Origin: Tritrichomonas musculus
Lineage: Eukaryota > Parabasalia > Tritrichomonadida > Tritrichomonadidae
Length of the DNA stretch: 64,000 nt
Direction: 5' to 3'
Assembly (NCBI GenBank): GCA_039105265.1
Contig: JAPFFF010000012.1
Coordinates: 4,712,001 to 4,776,000 of the forward strand
Shown here in pieces: positions 31,372 to 41,880 of this stretch; positions within the stretch are counted from its first letter, which is position 1; every line of letters starts with the position of its first letter. The notes under the pieces are model-generated. The model was not told the origin of the DNA. It saw only the letters and a list, made by a program, of their open reading frames with translations, and did not search any database. Made by a program: the position numbers and the translations under genes.

Positions 31372-31953
31372 ATGACAATTAGCGTTGCGAAAACAGTAAT
31401 CGTTGGCGAAGCACAAGTCGGGAAGACATGCCTTGCAATGAGAGCATTTTCTCCTACATATGATCCAACATTAACTCCAGAACCAACAATTGGTGCAGAA
31501 TTTTGGGAAGGAATATTTCCAATTGATGAATTCGGAAATTCAGTCAAATTAGAAATTTGGGATACAGCAGGACAAGAAAGTTATAAGCCTCTGGCACCTA
31601 TTTTCTTTCAGAATAGCTCTATTGCAGTATTAGTATTTGATGTTACAGAACCGAAAACTATTGATTCACTAGGTTATTACAATGATATATTAAAAGAATA
31701 CGAACAAGATTGCTTTATAGCTGTAGTTGGTAATAAGATTGATCTTGAAGACGAGAGAAAAATATCATACGAAGAAGGCAAAGCTTATGCAGAAAAAATT
31801 GGATCCAATTTCTACATGGAAACATCTGCATTAACAGGTGAAGGAGTTTCTGAATTATTCTCTGCACTTGCTCATCAAAAAAATCTGAAATTTTCTCAAC
31901 TTTCAAGATCTATAGGATTTAGTGATAGTGATAATGGAAGAGGATGCTGCTGA
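31372..31953 (+). CDS. Rab-family small GTPase
   Basis: 193 residues from the ATG at 31372 (MTISVAKTVIVGEAQVGKTCL). G boxes: GEAQVGKT, PTIGAEFWEG (switch I with the effector Thr), WDTAGQESYKPLAP (switch II), GNKIDL, ETSALTGEG. The C-terminus GRGCC carries the double-cysteine prenylation signal of Rabs, so the protein is a membrane-trafficking switch. There is a short insertion between P-loop and switch I (SPTYDPTLTPEP). The longer ORF from 31234 adds 46 residues of spacer-like sequence. The exact Rab subfamily cannot be assigned. Confidence 0.9.
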   Translation: MTISVAKTVIVGEAQVGKTCLAMRAFSPTYDPTLTPEPTIGAEFWEGIFPIDEFGNSVKLEIWDTAGQESYKPLAPIFFQNSSIAVLVFDVTEPKTIDSLGYYNDILKEYEQDCFIAVVGNKIDLEDERKISYEEGKAYAEKIGSNFYMETSALTGEGVSELFSALAHQKNLKFSQLSRSIGFSDSDNGRGCC

Positions 31954-32232
31954 AAAATATTTTTTTTTTTATTTTTGTTTGCTTTTTTTGTGTGGATATT
32001 AATAAATCTATCTTTATATAAACTATTCAATTTTTAAATCAACAAAATAAATTGCTTTTTTTTTTAACCTATGATTAATCAAAACGTTATATTCCTCAAA
32101 ATTTAAAATTTGATTCTATTTTACAATCTTATAAATTTCATATTTAATGCTCATATTTTATATTCATCAAAATAATATATTACATTCCAAGAAAAAAAAA
32201 ATTCCTAATTATAATATTAATTAAATAAATAT
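31954..32232. other. Short convergent intergenic region
   Basis: Poly-T and AT-rich 3' flanks of the Rab gene and the BspA-like gene; nothing else seen. Confidence 0.5.
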
Positions 32233-34731
32233 TTAAGCCTCCAAATTTTTGGATGAAAATGAAAATAATCGATTAAAGTCTTTTTTAGGGAAATGATCTT
32301 GAATCATCAAAAGTGTAGAATGATCATTAAGTAAATTCAAGTCACTTCCATCGTTTAAATTCACAATTCTGATCTTTTTCTTACCAAACACGATGTAAAA
32401 GTAGTAAATAAAGATAACACCGGCATTAATCATACAACAAATGAAGATAAACCGAAGAAAAGACAAATAAATATGCTCCTTGTAGTCTAAACCACAAAAA
32501 AGAGATGATTTATACTTGTAAGGAAGAGAAACAGCTTGTCTATCTGGGAAAACATCAGCACCGCATTTTATGTCATTTGTTCCTTTGTAAACAACAACCG
32601 ACAATTTTGTCAATGCGAATGAATTATCGCCGATAAATAACCGAAAACCGTTTATTTTCAATTTCTTAAAATGTGAACATCCATAAAAAGCAAAACTTCC
32701 AATGTTCGTGATGGACTCATGAATGGTCAAAACTCCAGAAAAACTCGAACAATTGTAAAAAGAATAACTGCCAATTTTTTTAACCGTCGAGGGAAAGGTC
32801 AATTCACCCTTCAATTTCGAACAGCAGTAAAAAACAGATTCTTCAATGATTGCCAAGTTTTCTGAGAGTTGCAACTTCCCTGAAAAACTAAAGCAGTTTG
32901 AAAAAGCTGACGATCCGATGTAAACCACTGAATCTGGAATGTTCAGATCACCAACAAATTGAGAACACTCAGAAAAAGCTGAATTTCCAATGTATGTGAC
33001 AGAACCAGCTATCGTCAACGTCCCATTCAATCCTGAACAGCCACAGAAGGCGTTGTTTCCAATGCTCAAAACAGAGACAGGAATCTCCAAATCGCCGCTG
33101 AATCCGGCGCAATTACTAAACGTATAAACGCCGACATGTGATATGAAATCAGGCAATTTCAAGGATCCAGAAAAGCCCGAGCATCCGGAGAAACAGAAAT
33201 CACCAATGTAAGTGACTGAATTTGATATCGTGAGGCTGCCAGCCATGCTCGAACAGTTCGAAAAAGCATGGCTTCCGATGCTGTCGACTGAGTTCGGGAT
33301 GAATAAAGGACCGGTGAAGCCTGAACAGCCGAAGAATGCAGAATTTCCAATTTTGCTGACTGAACTAGGAATGACCAGCTCTTCAACGAGGCCAGAACAT
33401 CCCTTGAACGCAAAGTTTCCGATGGAGTTGACTGACTCTGAAATTGTCAGAATTCCATCAAATCCGAAACAGCCCAAGAAGGCTTCGTTTCCGATGCTTG
33501 TCACAGCGAAAGGAATTGACAATGAACCGTTGAATCCATAGCAGCCAGCAAACATTGAAATCGGTATATTTTGAATTGAATTGGGAATGGTCAGTTCACC
33601 TTTCAATCCAGAACAAAATTGAAAGCATAAATGGCCGACATTTGAAAGTGATTTCGGCATCTTCAGAATTCCATTGAATCCAAAACAGTTAGAGAAAGCA
33701 CAACAACCGATTTCTGCAACTGAATCAGGTATGACCAAATTACCATTGAATCCAGAACAACCGAAAAAAGCATAGTTTCCAATGTTCGTGACTGAAGCTG
33801 GAATCTTCAAACTTCCTGACAATCCAGAACAGTTTGAGAAGAGGCAGTTAGCAATGTTTGAAATAGAAGCAGGAATTGTCAATTCACCATTAAGGCCAAA
33901 ACAGTTAGAAAACACGTTATTTCCAATAAAAGTGACAGAAATTGGAATCTTCAAACTTCCATTGAAATTGAAACAATTTGAAAAGGCATAACTGCCAATT
34001 TTTGACACCAAATTGGGTATCGTCAGTTCACCTTTGAAACAAGAACAGTTTGAAAAAGTGTAGCTTTCAATGCTTTCAATTGAATCGGGCATTTTCAGTT
34101 CCTCGTTGAAGCCAGAACAACAGAAAAAAGCTGAATTTCCAATTTTCTGAACTGAGTCAGGGATTGTCAAACCGCCAATGAATCCAGAACAGCCTGAAAA
34201 ACATTCATTCCCAAGATTTTTCAATGAACTTGGCAAGTGAAGTGTTCCATTGAATCCATAACAACCGTAAAACGCATCCTTCTCAATTGTTTCAATTGAA
34301 GAGGGAATTTTCAATGACCCTGTGAAACCTGAACAATAAGAAAAAGTGGACATTTCAATTTTTTGAATTGAGCTCGAAATGATTAAACTGCCATTGAATC
34401 CAGAACATCCGCAGAAAGCATACATCCCGATTTCTTGAACTGATTCTGGTATCTCTAAACTGCCACTGAATCCACTGCAGCCGTAAAACGCGTACATTCC
34501 AATTCTGACAACCGACTTGGGAATAACAAGGGGACCCACAAGCTCCTTGCAATCATAGAACGAATAAACGCCAATCTCAACAACCGTCTCTGGAATGGCA
34601 AGCCTGCCGTATATGTCGGTGCAGGAGAAAAAGGAGCCCGCTTCGATTTTGGTTGCATTCTCAGGGATGTCAAGGCACTGCTGCGGAAAATCAAATCCTG
34701 AAAAAAACAAGGATAGAATGACAACAATCAT
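32233..34731 (-). CDS. BspA-like leucine-rich-repeat (LRR_5) surface protein
   Basis: 832 residues. An N-terminal hydrophobic stretch (MIVVILSLFFSGF) is a probable signal peptide. From ~25 to ~690 about 27 repeats of 23-24 residues follow the LRR_5/BspA pattern IP.SV..IG..AF.GCSGF.G.L. A hydrophobic segment (FLRFIFICCMINAGVIFIYYFYIVF, residues about 752-776) is a transmembrane helix, followed by a ~55-residue Lys/Asp-rich cytoplasmic tail. Trichomonad BspA-like proteins are a large family, some on the cell surface and linked to host or bacterial contact. The intact frame, conserved repeats and tail favour a functional type-I membrane protein. Ligand unknown. Confidence 0.9.
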   Translation of the reverse strand: MIVVILSLFFSGFDFPQQCLDIPENATKIEAGSFFSCTDIYGRLAIPETVVEIGVYSFYDCKELVGPLVIPKSVVRIGMYAFYGCSGFSGSLEIPESVQEIGMYAFCGCSGFNGSLIISSSIQKIEMSTFSYCSGFTGSLKIPSSIETIEKDAFYGCYGFNGTLHLPSSLKNLGNECFSGCSGFIGGLTIPDSVQKIGNSAFFCCSGFNEELKMPDSIESIESYTFSNCSCFKGELTIPNLVSKIGSYAFSNCFNFNGSLKIPISVTFIGNNVFSNCFGLNGELTIPASISNIANCLFSNCSGLSGSLKIPASVTNIGNYAFFGCSGFNGNLVIPDSVAEIGCCAFSNCFGFNGILKMPKSLSNVGHLCFQFCSGLKGELTIPNSIQNIPISMFAGCYGFNGSLSIPFAVTSIGNEAFLGCFGFDGILTISESVNSIGNFAFKGCSGLVEELVIPSSVSKIGNSAFFGCSGFTGPLFIPNSVDSIGSHAFSNCSSMAGSLTISNSVTYIGDFCFSGCSGFSGSLKLPDFISHVGVYTFSNCAGFSGDLEIPVSVLSIGNNAFCGCSGLNGTLTIAGSVTYIGNSAFSECSQFVGDLNIPDSVVYIGSSAFSNCFSFSGKLQLSENLAIIEESVFYCCSKLKGELTFPSTVKKIGSYSFYNCSSFSGVLTIHESITNIGSFAFYGCSHFKKLKINGFRLFIGDNSFALTKLSVVVYKGTNDIKCGADVFPDRQAVSLPYKYKSSLFCGLDYKEHIYLSFLRFIFICCMINAGVIFIYYFYIVFGKKKIRIVNLNDGSDLNLLNDHSTLLMIQDHFPKKDFNRLFSFSSKNLEA

Positions 34732-35575
34732 TGATTGATTTGAGTTCTCTCAATTTTTTTTTTCTGACAACAACAAAAACTGCCCGGAAAATCGAATTCG
34801 CCGGAACGTCCAAACTTTTTCAATCAATATAATTATCATAAATTAAAATAGACAAACCAAAAATATCTTGAGTGATTAAATATTGTAAATTTAAGAAATT
34901 TTTAAAAAAAATTAATAATGATAGAATTGAAATTATTGAAAAATCCTTTGAATATCAAGTTCAGTAAAAGAAATTTGCACTTCTAAACAACCGTATGAAA
35001 ATATTGAACAGCCTGTTGATAAATGATAAGAGATCGGCAGATTAAAACTACAGATTTGATATGCTAAAATTGTGAGGATATTTGGCCAGAATATTTAAAC
35101 AAAAGAAAAAAAGTTTATTTTTAAAGAATTATATATAAAAGGATTCATCTTTGATGAACATCTGATGATTTGGCAAAAAATTATATATAATCTGTTATAT
35201 CAAATTTGAATCTGACATTAAATGGTTATATAATGATATTCAATATTTTGACATTCTCATTTACTTCAAATAATACATAATAATCTAAAAATATATTATA
35301 AAAAGATGTTTTTTCAAAAGATAAATTGCAATATTATAAAAAAAATTAAAAAATTATTTCTTTAAGATTTTCCAATTTTAAGACAAAATTTTATTTATTA
35401 AAAACCAAATTTATATTATAAATTTATGATATATACCAATATATTTAAAGAATAATTGATTTTTTTTTAAACGGTTTCATTACTCAGAAAATTCTTATTA
35501 ATATCATAAAATATCGGTTAAATTCAAAATTTGTGATTTGATTTATTCAATTCATACTTTTTGTTTTTTTTATCC
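34732..35575. promoter_or_regulatory. Divergent intergenic region between the BspA-like and coiled-coil genes
   Basis: Upstream of both genes. On the minus strand GAGAACTCAAATC lies ~15 nt before the BspA-like ATG, with a less AT-rich stretch (34780-34815) behind it and AACTTTTTCA at ~34813. No ORF. Confidence 0.4.
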
Positions 35576-37363
35576 ATGAATCGCACTATTAGACGTATTG
35601 ATGGAACTCTCATTGTTCCAAGATCGCAAAATCAAAATGAACAAGAAACTGATGAAGAATATGCAAAAAAACTGAAACAAATTATTGAAGAATTAGAATT
35701 TGAGAAAAGCGAGTATGAAAAATTCAACCAACACCTTTTAAAAAATGCAAAAGCAGTTTATAAAGCTAATAAGATCCTAAGAGTTGCCATTGAAGAAAGA
35801 AAAGCTTATCTTAGCAAAATGAAAAACCGCTATGAGTTCTCAGTTGAAACCCTTGAAAAAGCCATATTAAAAAATAAAAAAATATCGAAATTATATACGA
35901 CGTATAAACTCCGAGTTTTTATATTACAGCAAATTAATCAAAATGACCAATATGCGAGCGCAGAAATGAAGAAATTTCAAGAAGAATTAAAAGACATCGA
36001 GGCAAGTGTTAAAAAACTTATGAAAAAATATAAAGGACCACATAAAAAGATTCGGCTTTATCTAATCTTATTATCCTTAATTTATAGATTAGATCACGTT
36101 AATTCATTATTTTCACACCAATCGAAAAACATAACAACAAAACCAGATATTTTTGGTTCATCGAAAAAATCATCGTATTTTTCTGATCTCCAAAGTAAAC
36201 TGAAAAATGGCGAAGAAATTAAACATGAATTATCCATACTAAACATAGAAAAAACAAAATTACCAGAAACAAAAACGAAAGCTACTTATCTCCATAATCA
36301 ATTAAATCGTTGTCAACCAATTTATACGCAAGTAATGAACCTCGTTAAGAAAAGAAATATTTTTGATGATTCTCTGCTTCAAATTGAAGATGGAGTAGAT
36401 TTTGATTTAGATTTGTGCTTAACATCACCCAGAAACACAGCAAATGAAAATGAGTTCAAATTTGAACCTGGAGAAAACTCATTCACTTTTGAAGATGAAA
36501 TGATTGAACTTAGAAGAATCGTCGCAGGCTGGGACTTTGGATATTTGAAAGATCCTAAACGACAAGCGAGACACAAGAAATTCATTGAAAAGTATGAACT
36601 GATTCCACCTGGAACGGGCAAAGATAGTAACTCCAACGATAAAAGCAAAGGAGCAGGAAACGATGAGAATGCCAACAAAAACGAAAAAACGAACAATTCA
36701 GAAAAGCCAGAAAATTGTGAAGAATTGAATGACTTAGAAAAAGTCAAAAATTCAGATGAATCGAAACAATATGGAAAGATTGAGATTTCTGATGACCTGG
36801 ACAAATCGAAGAAAACACAGAATTCTGAAGAATTAAATGATTCAGAAAAATCGAAAAAATCACAGAAAATTGAAACAATTCAAAAATTGAAAAGATCAGA
36901 AAAAGTTTCAAATTCAAAGAAAAACCATCAAGGTTTATTAGATGATGATATTGATACTAACGACCTCGAAATTAGTGGACTCGAAACTCTCTTGAGCCGC
37001 CTCAGCCAACGAAGCGGAAATTTCGGCAAAGCCGACGGACTTGTCGATGTTCAGACGAGCGTTGATCCGCTGACAATCAAAGAGGCGCAAAGAGACGCCA
37101 TTTCCAAATCAAAGAACACTTACGACCCGAGCATTTTTTACACACCGCCGAAGCCTCTATCGTCCACGTGGCTCCCCGCGACGACCGGAAGACTCTCGAA
37201 TAAAGGCAACTACCCGATCAGGCTGACGGTTACATTGAAGGACATTGGACTTGAAGGCCTTGACTCGGCGACGCCAAACAAAGCTGCTGAATTGAGGAAA
37301 AAAGAAAAGGAAAGGCAAATGAGAATCAAGGCAAACACATTCATTGAAACTCAGAAAAAGTGA
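35576..37363 (+). CDS. Coiled-coil protein of unknown function
   Basis: 595 residues from the ATG at 35576 (the open frame begins at a TTG). Residues ~20-260 are predicted long helices and coiled coil (EEYAKKLKQIIEELEFEKSEYEKF...). A central acidic region is followed at ~350-465 by degenerate repeats of the type NSEELNDSEKSKKSQK. The C-terminal ~125 residues (from LETLLSRLSQRSG) are predicted ordered, with SSTWLPATTGRLSNKGNYP and a basic helix at the end. The coding DNA of this last part is visibly less AT-rich than the rest. I recognise no family; a cytoskeletal or ciliary role is possible but only a guess. Confidence 0.7.
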   Translation: MNRTIRRIDGTLIVPRSQNQNEQETDEEYAKKLKQIIEELEFEKSEYEKFNQHLLKNAKAVYKANKILRVAIEERKAYLSKMKNRYEFSVETLEKAILKNKKISKLYTTYKLRVFILQQINQNDQYASAEMKKFQEELKDIEASVKKLMKKYKGPHKKIRLYLILLSLIYRLDHVNSLFSHQSKNITTKPDIFGSSKKSSYFSDLQSKLKNGEEIKHELSILNIEKTKLPETKTKATYLHNQLNRCQPIYTQVMNLVKKRNIFDDSLLQIEDGVDFDLDLCLTSPRNTANENEFKFEPGENSFTFEDEMIELRRIVAGWDFGYLKDPKRQARHKKFIEKYELIPPGTGKDSNSNDKSKGAGNDENANKNEKTNNSEKPENCEELNDLEKVKNSDESKQYGKIEISDDLDKSKKTQNSEELNDSEKSKKSQKIETIQKLKRSEKVSNSKKNHQGLLDDDIDTNDLEISGLETLLSRLSQRSGNFGKADGLVDVQTSVDPLTIKEAQRDAISKSKNTYDPSIFYTPPKPLSSTWLPATTGRLSNKGNYPIRLTVTLKDIGLEGLDSATPNKAAELRKKEKERQMRIKANTFIETQKK

Positions 37364-38512
37364 AAAAAAAAAAAAAAATATTTGTGATTAGAATCAAAAT
37401 CATGCTATTTTATATGATTATGAAGGTATAAAAACAAATTAAAGATAATCAGAATCATGTTACTTTATATATGTATTTAAAAAAAATACAGAGTGTTTTA
37501 TTTTATAAAGCATTTATGATTTCGCAAAAAGTTGAGTATTCATTCAATTTTTCTTTTGAATTTTGATTAGTTCTTTCAAAATTGCAAAGTTCTATGATTG
37601 CATACTTGTTTAATTAATAAATTAAAATAGTTATAAAACTTATTAGAATGATCTATTATTTAATAAAATAGTGCAGCTGTTACAATTCCACAGCAATCAA
37701 TTTCTAATTCTTCATTAATAATACAAAAGTAAAAAATATGAAAAATATGAAATTACAGAAATACAGTCAATAAAAATATAATTTAAAGATAAAACATAAA
37801 AAAAAATTCAAATATGTTATAAAACAAATCTTAAAATTATTTAAATATTTATTAAAATGGCTTAACTATCATTTTGTATTGAATATAGACTTTATGCTAC
37901 AGAATAATCAATTTTTTCTTTTTTAATAGAGCCTTTCAAGAAAAATAAATAAATGGAAAATATTTATTTAGTTTTTTTTAAAGTCAAATTACTAAGAATT
38001 AAAGATAGTATACGATCAATAAATTGATACTTCATCGTGCCTTGGCAGTTTCATATTGCGAATTTAATTTAAACACATATATTACACTTTTTTTCCGTTA
38101 TGAACTTTTAATGACTAGAATTTAATTAGAAAAATTCTTTGTTAGTATAGATATACTGATAATGTTGATTCACTATAACTCCAGGTTTGTTGTTGGTTCT
38201 GACCAGCAAAAGAACTGCCGCTAATATTATTTAAAACTATCCAGTTCTATTACTGATCTGCTGTTAGCGTTTTTGTACCTTTAGTATTTGAAAATAATAG
38301 ATTAAAAATCAAATTCGATATAAAATATCATAATTAAAGATTTACGAACGATAAAATAATTCATAATTTTATGAGCTTTTCAAAAATTGAATTTCACAAA
38401 TTTATTACATTCAAAAAGTTTAAAAATTTGTGATAATTTATAATTAAATGTATAACTTTTTAAATATAAATGTAAAACTTTTTGAAAATTTTCTCAAAGG
38501 TTTATAATAGAA
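37364..38512. promoter_or_regulatory. Intergenic region upstream of the ankyrin gene
   Basis: AT-rich. A short less AT-rich patch at 38175-38285 is unassigned. AACTTTTTGA at 38476-38485 and TTCTCAAAGG at 38491-38500 precede the ATG at 38513 by 28 and 13 bp and look like promoter elements of the ankyrin gene. Confidence 0.4.
38476..38500 (+). promoter_or_regulatory. Candidate promoter/initiator: AACTTTTTGA + TTCTCAAAGG
   Basis: The same pair occurs before other genes: AACTTTTTGA 27-36 bp upstream of the Sel1 pseudokinase, AACTTTTTCA plus CTCTCAAAA upstream of the TPT transporter, and TTCTCAAACTC about 10-20 nt upstream of IFT88. Trichomonad genes are known to use an initiator (TCA-centred) just upstream of the ATG; the TCTCAAA word fits that position. 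Confidence 0.4.
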
Positions 38513-40342
38513 ATGTCTGAGCAATCAACGCACCAGCTTGAAATCGATTTGAGCGAAGCTGTCAAAAAAGATGATATCGAAAAAATCAAACAATTACTTA
38601 CCAATCCAAATATCGATGTTAACTATAAAGTAATTTTTTTTTATTATTTTTTTACGACATTTCAAATCAAAATTCGATTTATGGAATTTAAAGCCAAATA
38701 ATTAATAGAGCTCCATTACATTTAGCAGCTGAAAGCTTTTTAGAATCTACAAAAGTTTTATTGGCCCACCAAGGAATTGATGTCAATATACGAACAATTC
38801 GATTTAATTTTTTTTAATGAAGTTTATTAAATATTTTTAACAGAGTTTATACAATATATTTTTATCGAATTTTACGCCAAACATTATTTAATGCCATTTC
38901 CCGATTTTATTTTTATTATACGCCATTGCATTTTGCAGCCGAAAAGGGACAAACGGAAGTTGCTTGCTTATTGTTACAACAAAAAGGAATTGATTACAAT
39001 CAACTAACAATTTTTTTTTTAGATTTTTTTAATTATGTTCAATTTCTATGGTTTAATCACGTTTCATTTTTTAAAAAATTAATAACGTTTACATATCAAT
39101 TTAATTATGCTCCATTACATTTAGCTGCAGAAAAAGGCCATTTCGATATTGTCCAACTTCTTTTACAACAGCCAAACATTGAAATAAATATTAAGACAAT
39201 TTGTGGAAATACTTTTATGAAATTTTCCTTATTTTACGCTTTAATAAAATTCCATAAAAAATTTAAATGGAATTTATATTATTTTATTTTAATTACACTC
39301 CTTTATATCTTGCTTCTTCAGAAGACCACACTAATATTGTCAGAATTCTTTTAGAATGTCCAAACATCGATGTCAATTCAGCAACTTATGTTCCAATATT
39401 TTTACTTACAATGAAATTTTTACTTTTTTTTGTTTTTTTATGAAATTTCATTGAAATTTTTTATTATACAGCTTTGCATTATGCAGTTGAAAACGGTTAT
39501 TTGAACATCGTCCGACTTCTCTTAAATAATCCAAACATCGATGTCAATTGCAAGACTATTTTATTATTTTAATATTAATGAAATTTCTTTTTATTTTTTG
39601 TTTATGGAATTACAAAATTTTTAGATTTAATGGCATTTCAATAATTTTATCTTTTTAATTATGAGCCAATCCACTTTGCAGCAGAACAAGGACGATATCG
39701 AATTTCTCAACTTCTTGTTCAAAAGAAGGGAATTGACCTTAATTATCAAACAATCTCTTCCTTTATTTTTTTTAATTTCATTCCACTTTATTATATTTTA
39801 AATTACGTTTTTTATATAGATAATTTTTATGGAGTTTTAATTTTTGATAATTTATGACATTTTACACCCTCAATTTTTAATAAGGTTCCAAAATTTTTAT
39901 TTTTATAGAATTCAAAAAGTTTTGCTTTTTAATGGAATTTTTTAAAATAATTTTAATTATACTCCATTACACTTTGCTTCTGAACGTGGTGATTTTGATA
40001 TAGTTCGACTTTTATTACAACAGCCAACCATTGATCTTACTTTGAAAACAATTTTAATAATATTTTAATGATATTTTAATATTTTGCTTTTTTAATCAAA
40101 TTTTTATTTTTAGTTTTACTAATGACATTTTTAATTAATGTTTTCCTTACAAGACCGCACTTGCTCTAGCAGAAGATCAGAAGCATTACCAAATTGTCGC
40201 ACTTTTGCTAAATCCACAAGAAGAACTCAAGAAGTTAAAGGCTCTTGATGACTTAGAAGCTAAGCAAATGGAAATTGATCGACTCACTGAAGAAAATGAA
40301 CGCTTAAAGGCAAAAATCAGAGAACTTGAATCTAAAAAGTGA
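38513..40342 (+). CDS. Ankyrin-repeat gene split into uninterrupted repeat blocks by eight AT-rich spacers
   Basis: The leader block 38513-38629 (MSEQSTHQLEIDLSEAV..NPNIDVNYK) is followed by ankyrin blocks at 38710-38799, 38920-39012, 39109-39201, 39297-39389, 39468-39560, 39663-39755, 39961-40053 and 40154-40342. The last ends in a coiled coil (ALDDLEAKQMEIDRLTEENERLK) and TGA. Six blocks are exactly 93 bp, from (T/A)PLHxA to DVNxKTI, without internal stops. The spacers between them (80, 120, 96, 95, 78, 102, 205 and 100 bp) are extremely AT-rich, contain stops, and all fall at the same beta-hairpin loop; four are not multiples of three. Only the 39013-39108 spacer is fully open in frame. 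Readings: unusual introns, or decayed loop insertions of a DUF3447-type protein. The coordinates cover the whole span; I do not assert a spliced product. Confidence 0.6.
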
Positions 40343-40716
40343 TTCAATTTAAAATTAGAGGAAAAGTAAACTAATTTTAATTTTAATCTTTTCTTTATGA
40401 TTTTTTTTTAATGATATATTTAAATAGGCAACTAGTTAAAAATTGAGAAGTTTATATGAATTTTCAATGGTGAACTTGCTTCTCATAGATCAAGCCTATT
40501 TAAATAGCTTTACTATTGATATTAATTACAAATTCCTTGAACATTTTTTACAATTAGGCTTTTCAGTATTATTGCTCAATTCGTAGAAAAGATAATAATT
40601 ATTGATAAGAAAAACTTTTGATGAGTTTTGAAAGCTATAAAACTCATTCAAAAATCAAACAAATCAAAAATTATGCCAATGCTTTTTTTTTTTAATTAAT
40701 TATTTTTTTGAATCTA
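40343..40716. repeat. Intergenic with a 90-bp inverted-repeat element
   Basis: TATTTAAATAGGC (40417-40429) and its exact inverse GCCTATTTAAATA (40494-40506) bracket a 64-nt interior that itself pairs (TGAGAAG / CTTCTCA). It may be a miniature element or a strong RNA hairpin at the 3' end of the ankyrin gene. No ORF. Confidence 0.6.
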
Positions 40717-41880
40717 TTATTTTATTGGCTTTTCATAAGGGCCAGTAAACCCTCGTTCTCTATCATCTTTAACTACAATACTTTTTTGGCTTCCAGGGAC
40801 GACAAACCAATTACCAGCTGTTTCTTTTCCGTCATAATCTTTTTTAATAATTCTTTTTTCGGTGTAGCTTACATGACAAATTTTATAATGCGTGTGATCT
40901 CTGCTACTGAATCCGAACAACGAGTGAGCATAATGATGTTCAACTTCTTTTTTCTCAAACTTCTTTCAGAGAGTCTTCCTGCTTCTTTTTTGCGCTCTTC
41001 AGAGACGCTGTGCCAATCAGCTGTCTTAATAATCTTTCCTGTCTTTAAATCTTTTGTTATTTTTCGTTCTTAATCGACTGTTACTTTATATCGAGCTTTC
41101 CCATCAGAACTGAATTTGAATCCAAGGTCGAAATCCTTTCTTTTTTCAACTGTTTCGGATTTGATCGGCCCTTCGTATTTCTCGACAACAACCCAGTCAG
41201 TGAAGCGAGGATGTTCTCTATCATTTGGAGTGATTTTTGTTCTTTTTTGGTCTTCAAACATTTCGTATGTAATATGGCCTTCTTTGAATTCCTTTGTGCT
41301 GAGAGGCTTCCTCGAGCAAAGGCAGCCGTGAAATTGAACCATGCAAAATCTTTGCCTCCTTCTTCCGGATGACAGTCAACAAAAAAAAAACGCAGGGATC
41401 TCGGGAACATCGCTCAATGGAACACCAGAGATCTCGCTCAAATAGCTCCTCACTTTGCTCATGCACATTGTTCTCTTTGTCTGCCTCTTCGGCCTCTTCG
41501 GATCCAAGCATCGTGTGAAAACGATGCACATGTTGTTCATTGCCTTCTTATCTGAAAACGCGTTATAAGTAAACTTGATATTGTCCATTTAAAACAGCAA
41601 CAACTGCATTCACTCCGCGTTCGTAGTTTCGCATGAGTTTCGCAAAATTTTGATTTTGAATTGAGTTGATTGACTCGCCATCATTAAGGCCTTCTGCATC
41701 AGTCACCCATCTGGTGCAATTATCAATTACTTTCGATTTGTCAATGGCTTCTTGCGTGACTGGCTCAGTTGAATCATTTGCTTCGAATACGTTATCTTGG
41801 AGATACAAATTACCAAAAGAGCTTTTGCCCATTCCAGTGTCTCCGGAGACACACTGTAAACCGTAAAACCCCACAAATTT
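40717..41880 (-). pseudogene. Broken AIG1/GIMAP-like GTPase gene
   Basis: Minus strand. The N-terminal frame (from ~41874) holds the P-loop GDTGMGKSSFGNLYL, NVFEANDSTEPVT and the TRWVTDAEGLNDGES switch II, as in AIG1-family GTPases that trichomonads carry in number. The sequence continues in other frames: KFTYNAFSDKKAMNNMCIVF, DCHPEEGGKDFAWFNF, and a C-terminal region rich in EDQKRTK and SETVEKRKD. At least three frame changes (around 41590, 41520 and 41390) and an in-frame stop near 41070 separate these, so it is a pseudogene. The start region upstream of the P-loop is also degraded. The coding parts are less AT-rich than the surroundings, so decay looks recent. Confidence 0.65.

Noticed and set aside
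38513-40342. Ordinary GT-AG introns with the known trichomonad signals
   Set aside because: Only the first spacer starts with GT; I found neither GTATGT/GTACGT donors nor an ACTAACACACAG acceptor in the spacers, and joining at the available GT/AG of the first spacer breaks the ankyrin frame.
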